Assembly (NCBI RefSeq): GCF_014489635.1
Contig: NZ_CP060828.1
Location: 5,133,501-5,197,500, forward strand
Source: Streptomyces roseirectus
GTDB taxonomy: Bacteria; Actinomycetota; Actinomycetes; Streptomycetales; Streptomycetaceae
Direction of reading: 5' to 3'
DNA length: 64,000 bases
Shown here: one piece after another, positions 51,355 through 59,208 of the stretch
Position numbering within the stretch: position 1 is the first letter of the stretch
How the letters are laid out: every line of letters begins with the position of its first letter
Program-made: the position numbers and the translations under genes
The notes under the pieces: generated by a model
What the model was told of the DNA's origin: nothing
Seen by the model: the letters and a program-made list of their open reading frames with translations, nothing else
Database searches by the model: none

Positions 51355-51444
51355 GGTGATGCCTCCTGGGGTGAACGTCCGTACAGAGCAGTCCAGTTTC
51401 ACCACCCACCCGCCCCGACCACACCCCCTGCCCGGCCTCACCCA

Positions 51445-52380
51445 TCAACCCACATCCCGCCGAACAAACCGCCACACGGCAACCGCCACCACCGGCACGA
51501 CATAACAAGCCAGCCCCAGGAACGCCACCCCCGCAGGCGTCCCCTCCCGCATCGCGAGGCACGCGAGGTCGCCGGTGCAGTCCGTCTTCTCCGTGGCCAT
51601 CAACAGTCGTTCGTCGAGGACGGCGAAGGCGATCCCGGAGAGGTGGAACTCGGCGAGGGACGGCAGGTAGTCCTGGAGGAGGGCCCCGGCGGCGACGAGG
51701 TACGCGAGGGCGAGCCCGAGGGCCTGGCCGGGGTGGCGCAGCAGCATGCCGAGCCCGTACCCGAGGAGCCCGGTGAGCCCGACGAAGGCTGCGCCCCGCA
51801 GGACGATGACGGCCAGCACACCCCAGAAGTGGACGTCCGTCCCCTCCAGACTCCCCCGGAACCGGGCCACGACCAGCAGCAACGGCACGAGCAGCACCGC
51901 CGACAGTACGGTCACCCCCGCCGAGACCGCCGCCACCAGCCCACCCCGGACCACGAAGAACCGCACCCGACGCGGCTCGGCCGCCGTCAACGTCAGCATC
52001 ACTCGCGTCGCCCAGTCCCGGCTCCCGCTGAACACCCCGAGGACGAGCGCGGCGACCGCGAGCGCGGTGCACACCGAACGCAGGTCCACGAAAGACGCCT
52101 TGGCCATCTGATACCGGGGATCGTCGTAGAAGAAGCCCGGCGAGAGGGGTTCCGCGTTGGCCAACCCCGCCATCTGCGCGGTGTACCGGCGATGTGCTTC
52201 GGCGGCGTCCCGCCAAGCCCCGGCGATATCGGTGTCGTTGGAGAAGAACGCCAGCACGGCGAACCCCACCAGCAGCAACGGCAATGCGTACAAGGTGAGT
52301 CGGACAGCCCGTGGGCTCAACAACCGCCGCAGCTCAGCCCGCAGGAGCCGAGGAAGAGGCACAGAAGCGTACGAGTTCAT
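51445..52380 (-). CDS. ABC-2 type permease, second copy
   Basis: A 311-aa membrane protein with six predicted segments. The large outside loop after TM1 holds FFYDDPRYQMAK; DWATRVMLTLTAAEPRR follows TM2. Before the last segment is DCTGDLAC, a Cys-x5-Cys loop. The neighbouring permease has the same blocks (FFYDDPRY, DWASRIMLTLAAAEPRR, ECFAGPGC), so the two are diverged tandem duplicates that probably form a heterodimer. The ATG overlaps the upstream stop by one base (TGATG). It is last in the operon. Confidence 0.88.
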   Translation of the reverse strand: MNSYASVPLPRLLRAELRRLLSPRAVRLTLYALPLLLVGFAVLAFFSNDTDIAGAWRDAAEAHRRYTAQMAGLANAEPLSPGFFYDDPRYQMAKASFVDLRSVCTALAVAALVLGVFSGSRDWATRVMLTLTAAEPRRVRFFVVRGGLVAAVSAGVTVLSAVLLVPLLLVVARFRGSLEGTDVHFWGVLAVIVLRGAAFVGLTGLLGYGLGMLLRHPGQALGLALAYLVAAGALLQDYLPSLAEFHLSGIAFAVLDERLLMATEKTDCTGDLACLAMREGTPAGVAFLGLACYVVPVVAVAVWRFVRRDVG

Positions 52381-53348
52381 CAGCCGATGTCCGTCCGTGT
52401 GGACCGCCACAGCGCGAGCGCGAGGATCGGTACGAGATAGATCAGCACCCCCAACAGCCCATCCACGATGGTCAGATCGACATGGACGGCCTCACACCCC
52501 GGCCCCGCGAAACACTCCGACCGCGCCAGCGGGATCACCGGCCTCTCGTTGAGCACCGCGTGCACCAGACCCCCCATGTCGTACTCGGCCAACCGCGGAC
52601 CCCGCCCCGCGAAGAGCCGGTCCGCGCTCGCGAGGTACAGGAACGCGACGGCGAGCGCGGTCGAGGTGCGGCGCGTGAGCATCGCGAGGGAGTACCCCAG
52701 CAGCGCGAGGACGCCGACGAGGAGGACACCGCGCACGTAGATGCCGGCGAGGACGTTCCAGAACGTGCCGTCGAGCCCGGACAGCCCGTTCGTCGTCCAC
52801 GCGGCCAGCAGCAACAAGGGCACAACCAATGCCCCCGCGACGGCAGTTGCCGCCATCGACAACCCCGTCACGAGCAGCGCCCGCGTCCCGAACAACCGCC
52901 CCCTGCGCGGCTCCGCCGCCGCCAGCGTCAGCATGATCCGCGACGCCCAGTCCGAGCCGCCCGCGAAGATCCCGAACAGCACGGCCGCCGCCGCGAGCGC
53001 GGTGACGAGGGTACGGAGATCGCCGTACGCCAGCGGCTCCATGAGGTAGCGGGGGTCGTCGTAGAAAAAGCGGGGCGTGATGGCGGCGTTGGTGGGCAGG
53101 TCGTAGCGTGCCGCGTCCTCCTGGAACCGCGTGAACCTCTCATCCGCCGTACGCCACGCGGCACTTGTGTCGCCGTCGTGCAGGAGGAGCTTGGAGAGGC
53201 CGAAGAGGAGAACGGCGACGGGGAGAAGGGCCGCGGTCAGGCGTGCGGCTCGGGGCGCGGCGAGTCGGTGGAACTCGGAGGAAAGGAGATAAAGCCAGGG
53301 AAGGGGACGGGTACGGGAAATTGGAAGTTCCTCTGCTTTAACTCGCAT
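52380..53348 (-). CDS. ABC-2 type permease, first copy
   Basis: A 322-aa membrane protein starting MRVKAEELPISRTRP at 53348, overlapping the ATPase gene by 11 bases. It has about six membrane segments, the shared FFYDDPRY loop and the Cys-x5-Cys motif ECFAGPGC before the last segment. Codon use and GC content are close to the host. It pairs with the following permease and the upstream ATPase as one exporter or immunity pump. Confidence 0.88.
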   Translation of the reverse strand: MRVKAEELPISRTRPLPWLYLLSSEFHRLAAPRAARLTAALLPVAVLLFGLSKLLLHDGDTSAAWRTADERFTRFQEDAARYDLPTNAAITPRFFYDDPRYLMEPLAYGDLRTLVTALAAAAVLFGIFAGGSDWASRIMLTLAAAEPRRGRLFGTRALLVTGLSMAATAVAGALVVPLLLLAAWTTNGLSGLDGTFWNVLAGIYVRGVLLVGVLALLGYSLAMLTRRTSTALAVAFLYLASADRLFAGRGPRLAEYDMGGLVHAVLNERPVIPLARSECFAGPGCEAVHVDLTIVDGLLGVLIYLVPILALALWRSTRTDIG

Positions 53349-54318
53349 GAGGGCGCCCCCTAGTCGACAGTTTATTCGTGTCAACTATCTGTGCTCGCTC
53401 TTCGTCCGCCTTCCGTACTGCCTCGATGTAAGCGTCCTCCAGTGAAGCTTTCTCTCGGCGAATTTCATCCGGAAAGACTCCGTGCTCGGCAAGTACCCGA
53501 AGCACCTCAGAGCTAGGACCAGAAGTGCTGACATGCAGTTCTGAACCTGCTGCCGGAATTACCGAGTAGCCGTGTGCATCAAGGAGTTCTCGCGCAGATG
53601 AAACTTCCGGACCTCGCAGCACCGTCCGCGCCGGCCCTCGCGCGAGCAGCGTCTCGACACTGTCATCACAGATCACCCGGCCGTGTCTGACGATCGTCAC
53701 TCTGTCGCAGACCAGTTCAACCTCGGCGAGGATGTGTGACGACACCACGACCGTCATCTCTCGCTCTCTCTGTAACCGCACCAGCAACTCTCGCATGTCC
53801 CGGACTGCTTCGGGATCGAGCCCGTTCATAGGCTCGTCGAGAACGAGAAGTTCGGGTGAGGGCAGCAACGCGGCAGCGACCCCCAGACGCTGCTTCATGC
53901 CGAGCGAGTAGCCGGAGTATGACCGATGCGCGGCCTCCGCGAGCCCGACCAGGTCAAGGACTTCGTCCACCAACCTCTTTTTCACGCCGTGTAGTTCACC
54001 GAGCAGCCGAAGATTGTGGTGCCCGGTGAGTGACGGAGTGAACGCCGGCCCTTCGATGATCGCTCCCATCTTCCGCGCCACGAACCGCTGGTCACGCGGA
54101 AGGTCATGCCCGAAGGCGCGCAACGTGCCTTGATCGGCCCGCACTAACCCCAGCAGGACCTTCAACGCAGTCGTCTTACCAGATCCGTTGGGCCCTAGCA
54201 GCCCGACCAGCGATCCGCGAGGGATGGTCATGGAGAATCCATCCAACGCTGTCTGGCGGCCCCCGCGAGGCGTCCGGAACTTTTTGACGACTCCGTCGAA
54301 CCGAACCAACTCACTCAC
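53338..54318 (-). CDS. ABC transporter ATP-binding protein (bacitracin/lantibiotic-immunity type)
   Basis: A 326-aa ATPase. Walker A GPNGSGKT is at about 42-49, the signature reads YSLGMKQRLG (about 137-146) and Walker B LLVLDEPMNGLDP. The LGMKQRL signature is typical of BcrA/LanF-type ATPases that protect against or export peptides. The GTG start overlaps the lipoprotein stop by four bases. DNA from about 53350 onward is noticeably less GC-rich than its surroundings, suggesting transfer. Confidence 0.92.
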   Translation of the reverse strand: MSELVRFDGVVKKFRTPRGGRQTALDGFSMTIPRGSLVGLLGPNGSGKTTALKVLLGLVRADQGTLRAFGHDLPRDQRFVARKMGAIIEGPAFTPSLTGHHNLRLLGELHGVKKRLVDEVLDLVGLAEAAHRSYSGYSLGMKQRLGVAAALLPSPELLVLDEPMNGLDPEAVRDMRELLVRLQREREMTVVVSSHILAEVELVCDRVTIVRHGRVICDDSVETLLARGPARTVLRGPEVSSARELLDAHGYSVIPAAGSELHVSTSGPSSEVLRVLAEHGVFPDEIRREKASLEDAYIEAVRKADEERAQIVDTNKLSTRGRPHAS

Positions 54319-54830
54319 TGCTGGACCTTCCCGGCTGTAGGCGAAGAATACGCGACTGCGCAGTAGCCTGTCCGGTTTCCCTCAGCCCATGACTGCTTGT
54401 CATACGCCATGAGATACAGAGCGATCCGTGTGCCTCGTGCCGCTGCTACGACCGGTTCAAGAGTGGGTTCACAGGCGGTTCGTGTCTGATTTACCAGCTC
54501 TTGTTGGCCTGGGTAAGGGGATTTCGCGTCACCTTTGAGGACTATTTTTGAAACGATTTCCAATAGGTGTGGGTCGGTGCAGTCGACGGTGCCGATCTGC
54601 TGACTTGCGGTCACTTCTCCCCAGTAGTTGGAACACGTGCCGACTGCGAGCTTGCTGTATGACACGGGCTTCCCCTGAGGCAAGTTCTTGCCCATTGCTT
54701 CGAAGGGGTTCTGCGTCTGCGTCCCGTGTTCTTCCTTCTCATCGTGCCCGGAGTCAGTTGTGGCGCACCCGGTGAGAAACACCGCAGTGATGAGGGCCGC
54801 GCCCAGGCGGACATGAAAATTGTGCGCCAT
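54315..54830 (-). CDS. Lipoprotein with septum-formation-like domain
   Basis: A 171-aa lipoprotein. The lipobox is FLTGC with Cys22 lipidated. The mature part carries the pattern VGTCSNYWGEVTASQQIGTVDCTDPHLLEIV and later CEPTLEPVV and GYCAVAYSS, resembling the actinobacterial septum-formation-type domain with conserved Cys pairs. It is the first gene of the ABC operon, translationally coupled to the ATPase. A substrate-capture or immunity lipoprotein is the likely role. Confidence 0.82.
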   Translation of the reverse strand: MAHNFHVRLGAALITAVFLTGCATTDSGHDEKEEHGTQTQNPFEAMGKNLPQGKPVSYSKLAVGTCSNYWGEVTASQQIGTVDCTDPHLLEIVSKIVLKGDAKSPYPGQQELVNQTRTACEPTLEPVVAAARGTRIALYLMAYDKQSWAEGNRTGYCAVAYSSPTAGKVQQ

Positions 54831-54858
54831 GTTGCTCGCCTTCGTTGGAGGAATGGAG

Positions 54859-54900
54859 CCGCCTGGGCGGGACCGGAACTCCGGTCCCGCCCAGGCGGCG
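54859..54900. terminator. Perfect 20-bp hairpin between the secreted protein and ABC operon
   Basis: The arms 54859-54878 and 54881-54900 are exact reverse complements with only AC between them. There is no U tract, so it fits an attenuator or an mRNA end stabiliser. It lies 19-60 bases after the secreted-protein stop and 29 bases before the lipoprotein start. Confidence 0.8.
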
Positions 54901-54918
54901 GACTGCCTTCGTAATGGG

Positions 54919-55233
54919 TCAGCAGATCCTTGTGCCGTAGTAAGTGTCCCTGGTGTCACCGTCGTCGCCACCGTTGTTGTCAGCCCACCAGTCGACGACC
55001 AGGTTGCCACCCGTGTTGGCTATGGCTCCCACGTAGTGGTTACCCGTGTCATGGCTGTGACCCGACGCTCTACTCGGAGCCTCAGCCCCAGGGTTGCCGT
55101 TGATGGTGATGGTGCCCCAGGTGCAGCGGGTGTCCGCGTGAGCGGTTGAGGCGGTCCCCCCCAGGACCAGGAGACCCGCGCATGCGGCAGTAGCGGTTCC
55201 CAGCGCGCTGAGGCGGCGAACGTTCTTCTTCAC
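54919..55233 (-). CDS. Small secreted protein with terminal cysteines
   Basis: A 104-aa precursor. The signal peptide covers residues 1-33 (cleavage after STAHA). The mature product is about 71 residues, starts DTRC and ends GTRIC, with only these two cysteines, so an end-to-end disulfide is possible. The middle is polar with GHSHDTGNHYVGAIANTGGNLVVDWW. I recognise no family; lactococcin-972-like proteins are of similar size and gene context but lack this pattern. GTG start with GGGAGGGA upstream. It is first in the block before the hairpin and ABC genes. Confidence 0.78.
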   Translation of the reverse strand: MKKNVRRLSALGTATAACAGLLVLGGTASTAHADTRCTWGTITINGNPGAEAPSRASGHSHDTGNHYVGAIANTGGNLVVDWWADNNGGDDGDTRDTYYGTRIC

Positions 55234-55981
55234 GACTGTTCCCTCCCACTAGAACGATTCAATCAGTGGTGCGGGGCAACACTCACAGGCAGGGAAAACG
55301 TAAAGCAAGGCAGTTCTGCGGCGTGGCTGAAACAGTGGACCATGTGAAGTCCTGGCTCAGGAGCCCTAATTGTGGTCTGGACTTGACGGCCCGTCATTAA
55401 ATAGTTCCGCCTTTGATGTAAATGAGGGCGACTTTGTCTTATTTGTCGGGCTGGAATCCTGGTTGCGAGTGATGCCATCCACTTTCATGACTGCGCAAGT
55501 ATGCAAAAGAGGCTCTTCCTGTAATGGCGTGATCACGATCCTTGGAATCAGGGTCTCCGAACCGCTGGAAGGCTGGATAGTGTTTTCTCGGACAGGGCTG
55601 TCTGCATCGGGGTTCGCCTCCGCCTCGGCGAAGCCGCTTGTCCAACGGAGGGGTACTTGGTCGGCCGAGCGCGGTCTGCGGGACTGGATACCTGCCGTGG
55701 TTCTGTTGCGCTTGAGCCGAGACCTATTTGCGCCTGTTCAGTAGGAACGAGACGTTTGCCGTGAGGCTCGCAAGGTCGCTGCCCAGAGCGTCGGTTTTGC
55801 CTGTGGCAGGGTCCTAGCAGTGCTCTGATGGCCGTTGCCCTGAACGGCATCACGGCCCAGACCGACCTCTGTTACGGAGGTCGTGACCTCACCTGTATTC
55901 CTGGCGCACGCTGCCGCGTCGTAGTACCTGGCATTGGCCACGTGCTGTGGATCCGCGTCTATCGGGTCCGAGCTGTATTGC
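55234..55981. other. Lower-GC non-coding stretch at the island edge
   Basis: 748 bases with clearly less GC than the flanks and in-frame stops in all frames at short range. A 124-codon plus-strand frame (55370-55744) has no ribosome site or family likeness. The motif GACCTC-N7-GAGGTC-N2-GACCTC lies at 55864-55890. It may be a decayed remnant of transferred DNA. Confidence 0.6.
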
Positions 55982-57808
55982 TCACGAACACCGGAACCGC
56001 GACTCCGCCCAGTCCACCAACGCCAGTTCGTCGAACGGCGTGTGCGGCTCCACCACGAGCCGGACGGTCTTGCGCCCCCGCAGATCGACATGCACAGGCA
56101 CCGCCGCGTCGCCGTTCTTCACGAGCCCGGAGCGCCACAGGCGGACCCCGTCGGCGTAGACGGCGAAGTGGGCCTGGCCGAGGCGGAGGGTGGAGTCGTC
56201 GATGCCGACGAGGGCGTCGTAGGAGGTGCACGTGCGGTTGAGGTCGACGGTGACGGAGGACCCCGCGCGCACGGTCACCCCGCTGTAGGGCTGCCCGGCG
56301 ATGGAGAGGTTGTCCCGCTGCCAGACCCAACTGCTCTCGAAGAGCCGGATCTCGGGCCCGGTTCCGTCGCCGTTGGTGTCGTACGTCAGCTCGTTGAGCG
56401 GATAGACGGCGGGGGCGGGCGGCGGCGGAGTGGGTGAAGGCGTGGGGGTGGGGGTGGGCGTAGGTGCAGGGGTGGGAGTCGGCGTCGGCTTGGGACTCGG
56501 CCGCACCGGAACCGGCTTCACCGGCACGGGAGTTGGCGTCGGCGTAGGCGTCGGAGTCGGCTCCACGACCGGCACCACCACCTCCGGCTCCTCCGAAGGA
56601 GACGGCGAAGGCGACGGCGTCGGCGTGACCTCCTCCCGCACCACCGGCGCCGAAGAGGGCGCCGGCGCCGCGGGCGTCTTCTCCGCGCTGTCGTTGCCCA
56701 CCAGCGCCAAGGCCACCGCCGCGGCGGCCACCGCCACCACCCCCGCCGCGATCCCCGCCTTCACCGGCGCCCCCAGCCCCTCGGAAGCCGCGGCCCCACC
56801 GGAGGACGCCCCACCGTTCGCGGCGGCAGCCGCACCACCCACACCAGCGGCCCCCGCTCCCACGCCACCCGCGATGAGCGCGGCGGCCTTCGCGTACCCG
56901 GCCGCCCCGAACCACCCGATGACCGCGACCGGCACGACCGCCGGGATCCCGCTGGCCACTTCCTCGATCTGGAGCGCCGCCAGCCGGCACTTCGCGCACT
57001 CCTCCAGATGCTTGCGCAGCCCCCGCTCGGCCCGCGTCCGCAACCGTTTGCGCGCGTACGTCCCGAGCTGGTCGGCGTACTGGCTGCACTCCTCGTCGGA
57101 GGTCAGCGTCGCCGACACGTGCGCCTGGAGATACGCCTGCTTCAGCCCCTCCCGGGCCCGCGACGCCAGCACCCGCGTCCCGTTGGCGTCCAGCCCGAAC
57201 AGCGTCGCGACCTCGCTCGGCGACTCGTCCTCGACCTCGGTGTGCCACAGCACCGCCTGCCACCGCTCGGGCAGCGACCGGAACGCCTGCATCGCCATCG
57301 ACTGCTCGGCCTCGTGCATGGCCCGCACGTCCGCGCCGAGTTCCAGCGTGTCGTCGTCCCCGCCCTCGGAACGCCCCGCCGCCTGCGCCGCGAACACCGC
57401 GAAGTCGTCGACCAGTTGCTCACGCTTCGCCGACTGGATCCACTGCGCGGCGACCCGCCGCACGGACGTCAGCAGATAGGCGCGGACGGCGTGCTCGGGC
57501 CCGGAACCGCCCCGCACGGCCTGGAGCATCCGCGCGAACACCTCGGCCGTGAGGTCGTCGGCGGTGTGCCCGTCGCGGCAGCAGGTGCGCGCGTACCGGC
57601 GCACGGCGTCGGCGTGCCGGCGGTACAGCTCCTCGTACGCGGAGTCGTCCCCGGCGCGCATCGAGCCGATCAGCTCGGCGTCGGCCGGCGGCAGCTCCCT
57701 GAGCGGCGGCAGGACGCCCTCGTCCCGCCGGTCCCGCTGACTGGGCACCTGCGGCGAGGCCAGCGCCTCACCGTCGTCCAGTGACTCGTCCCGCCCGTCA
57801 ACACTCAT
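55982..57808 (-). CDS. ECF sigma factor fused to zinc-finger, membrane anchor and NPCBM domain
   Basis: A 608-aa protein. Sigma region 2 is at about 45-110 (YEELYRRHADAVRRYARTCC, DDLTAEVFARMLQA) and region 4 at about 180-235 (FRSLPERWQAVLWHTEVE, EVATLFGLDANGTRVL). A zinc-binding anti-sigma-like motif HLEECAKC follows near 270, then two hydrophobic stretches with a membrane segment (VKAGIAAGVVAVAAAAVALAL, about 350-370). A Thr/Pro-repeat stalk runs from about 400 to 480 and an extracellular NPCBM-like carbohydrate-binding domain ends the protein (FAVYADGVRLWRSGLV, VDLRGRKTVRLVVE). The layout fits the ECF52-type group, a membrane-tethered sigma factor sensing a surface sugar. Confidence 0.9.
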   Translation of the reverse strand: MSVDGRDESLDDGEALASPQVPSQRDRRDEGVLPPLRELPPADAELIGSMRAGDDSAYEELYRRHADAVRRYARTCCRDGHTADDLTAEVFARMLQAVRGGSGPEHAVRAYLLTSVRRVAAQWIQSAKREQLVDDFAVFAAQAAGRSEGGDDDTLELGADVRAMHEAEQSMAMQAFRSLPERWQAVLWHTEVEDESPSEVATLFGLDANGTRVLASRAREGLKQAYLQAHVSATLTSDEECSQYADQLGTYARKRLRTRAERGLRKHLEECAKCRLAALQIEEVASGIPAVVPVAVIGWFGAAGYAKAAALIAGGVGAGAAGVGGAAAAANGGASSGGAAASEGLGAPVKAGIAAGVVAVAAAAVALALVGNDSAEKTPAAPAPSSAPVVREEVTPTPSPSPSPSEEPEVVVPVVEPTPTPTPTPTPVPVKPVPVRPSPKPTPTPTPAPTPTPTPTPSPTPPPPAPAVYPLNELTYDTNGDGTGPEIRLFESSWVWQRDNLSIAGQPYSGVTVRAGSSVTVDLNRTCTSYDALVGIDDSTLRLGQAHFAVYADGVRLWRSGLVKNGDAAVPVHVDLRGRKTVRLVVEPHTPFDELALVDWAESRFRCS

Positions 57809-57976
57809 CGCGGAAAGCCCCCGCCGCCAGCCCGTACAGTCCCGAACACCGGCCTAGCGTGCCATACCCGCATGAACCCGGACTCCCCTCGGAAACCTCT
57901 TCCACCCGTCCGTGGCCGTGGCCCGCTCCCCTGTACTAGAACCGGCCCGCCGAAGAATCACCTTTTCGAGTCACAG

Positions 57977-58006
57977 CCCCCGTACCTCTCGAAAGAGGTA
58001 CGGGGG
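57977..58006 (-). terminator. Terminator after atrA
   Basis: A perfect 13-bp stem CCCCCGTACCTCT / AGAGGTACGGGGG with a CGAA loop, starting 19 bases past the atrA stop codon. Confidence 0.88.
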
Positions 58007-58025
58007 CCGCACGGACCCGCACCCG

Positions 58026-58769
58026 CTACAGCGAACTGGGCCGGGACCTCAACCCCTCCAGCAGGATGTCCAGCAGCCGGGCCGAAGCCGCCGCCTGCTG
58101 CACCGCGTCCGGCAGGGACGGCGCCGCCGTCGCGATCACCAGCAGCACGTCGGACACGGACACGTCCGCCCGCAGCTCACCTGCGGCCCGAGCCCGGTCG
58201 ACCAGCTGCCCGACGACATCGAGCAGCGCGGCCACCCCGGGATCGTCCAGCGGCGAGACCGGCACCTCCTCGGGCACCAGCCGCAGCTCCCCGCCTCCCG
58301 GCTGGGACCGCTGCTGGGGCACCCGCGCCTCCTCCTCCGCGACCCCCACCCGCAGCACCTGCGGCGGCAGCAGCCGCCCCGCGCCGGAGGCGACGGACGT
58401 GCGGAGGAACCGCGAGAGCGCGGACCAGGGCTCGTCCTCCTGACCCAGCGCGGCCCGCGCCTGCTCGGTCAGCCGGGACGTCTCCTCCTCGGCTATGCGC
58501 CGGACCAGGACGTCCTTGCTGGGGAAACGCCGGTACACCGTGCCCACCCCCACGCGGGCCCGGCGTGCGACGTCTTCCATGGGAGCCCCGTAACCGAGCT
58601 CCCCGAACACCTCGCGGGCGGCCCGCAGAACGTGTTCGAGATTGCGCTGTGCGTCCACGCGCAACGGCGTCGTCCGCGAGGATTCCCCGCGTCCGCGCGT
58701 CGCCGCGCTCATCATGGCGCCGCCCGCGAGAGCGGACGCCGTAGACCATTGCGAGTCCTGAATGTGCAT
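58026..58769 (-). CDS. atrA: TetR-family regulator AtrA
   Basis: A 247-aa TetR regulator. The start ATG at 58769 gives MHIQDSQWSTAS; GGGGGAT lies about seven bases upstream. The DNA-binding domain is very characteristic: LRVDAQRNLEHVLRAAREVFGELGYGAPMEDVARRARVGVGTVYRRFPSKDVLV (quoted here in pieces: AAREVFGELGYG, VGVGTVYRRFPSK). AtrA activates actinorhodin and streptomycin pathway activators and controls N-acetylglucosamine uptake in Streptomyces. The position beside an NDH-2 gene matches S. coelicolor gene order as I recall it. Confidence 0.92.
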   Translation of the reverse strand: MHIQDSQWSTASALAGGAMMSAATRGRGESSRTTPLRVDAQRNLEHVLRAAREVFGELGYGAPMEDVARRARVGVGTVYRRFPSKDVLVRRIAEEETSRLTEQARAALGQEDEPWSALSRFLRTSVASGAGRLLPPQVLRVGVAEEEARVPQQRSQPGGGELRLVPEEVPVSPLDDPGVAALLDVVGQLVDRARAAGELRADVSVSDVLLVIATAAPSLPDAVQQAAASARLLDILLEGLRSRPSSL

Positions 58770-59208
58770 CAATGATCCCCCGGTAAATGTCGTCTCCCCC
58801 CGGAGACTTTCCCCGCCATTGAATGCCGGGGCGTGTGGAACCCGGGGCAGCGTGCCCGCCCCCGCGTGTCGCGGGTCCGGCGGAACACCTCCCCCCTCGG
58901 GCGGCCGACCGCCGCGCCCCGTCCCCGACGGACACGCACCGGACAGGCATCCCTACACCCCGTCGACACACGAACATAGTTGAGCGGCAGTCAATTCAGA
59001 AGAGGCACGTTCCGCGTGGAGGGCCGCCCGAACGGAGTACACGGGGTGTGTATCCGGCGCGCACACCCCTGTTCACCCCGGCGCACCTCCTCTGACCTGC
59101 ACGCCTGGCGCGCGTACGACAGCCCTGGCAGGCCCCGGCCACACCGGGGCGCGCGCCCCGCTGCGCGCCGGGACTGTGGACAAACTCCGGCGCCCGGTGC
59201 GTCATGGG
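58770..59208. other. Divergent atrA-NDH-2 intergenic region
   Basis: 439 bases without a gene. GGGGTGTG-N11-CACACCCC (59043-59069) is a perfect inverted repeat and a candidate operator for the NADH dehydrogenase gene. A TTGAGC/TCAATTC promoter-like segment lies at about 58980-59000. Confidence 0.55.

Noticed and set aside
51445..55233. Calling the secreted protein a lactococcin-972-type bacteriocin
   Set aside because: Size and neighbours are similar, but the sequence does not show that family's pattern, so only an open hypothesis is given.
55370..55744. 124-codon plus-strand frame in the low-GC stretch
   Set aside because: No ribosome site, no family likeness and a composition consistent with random open sequence.
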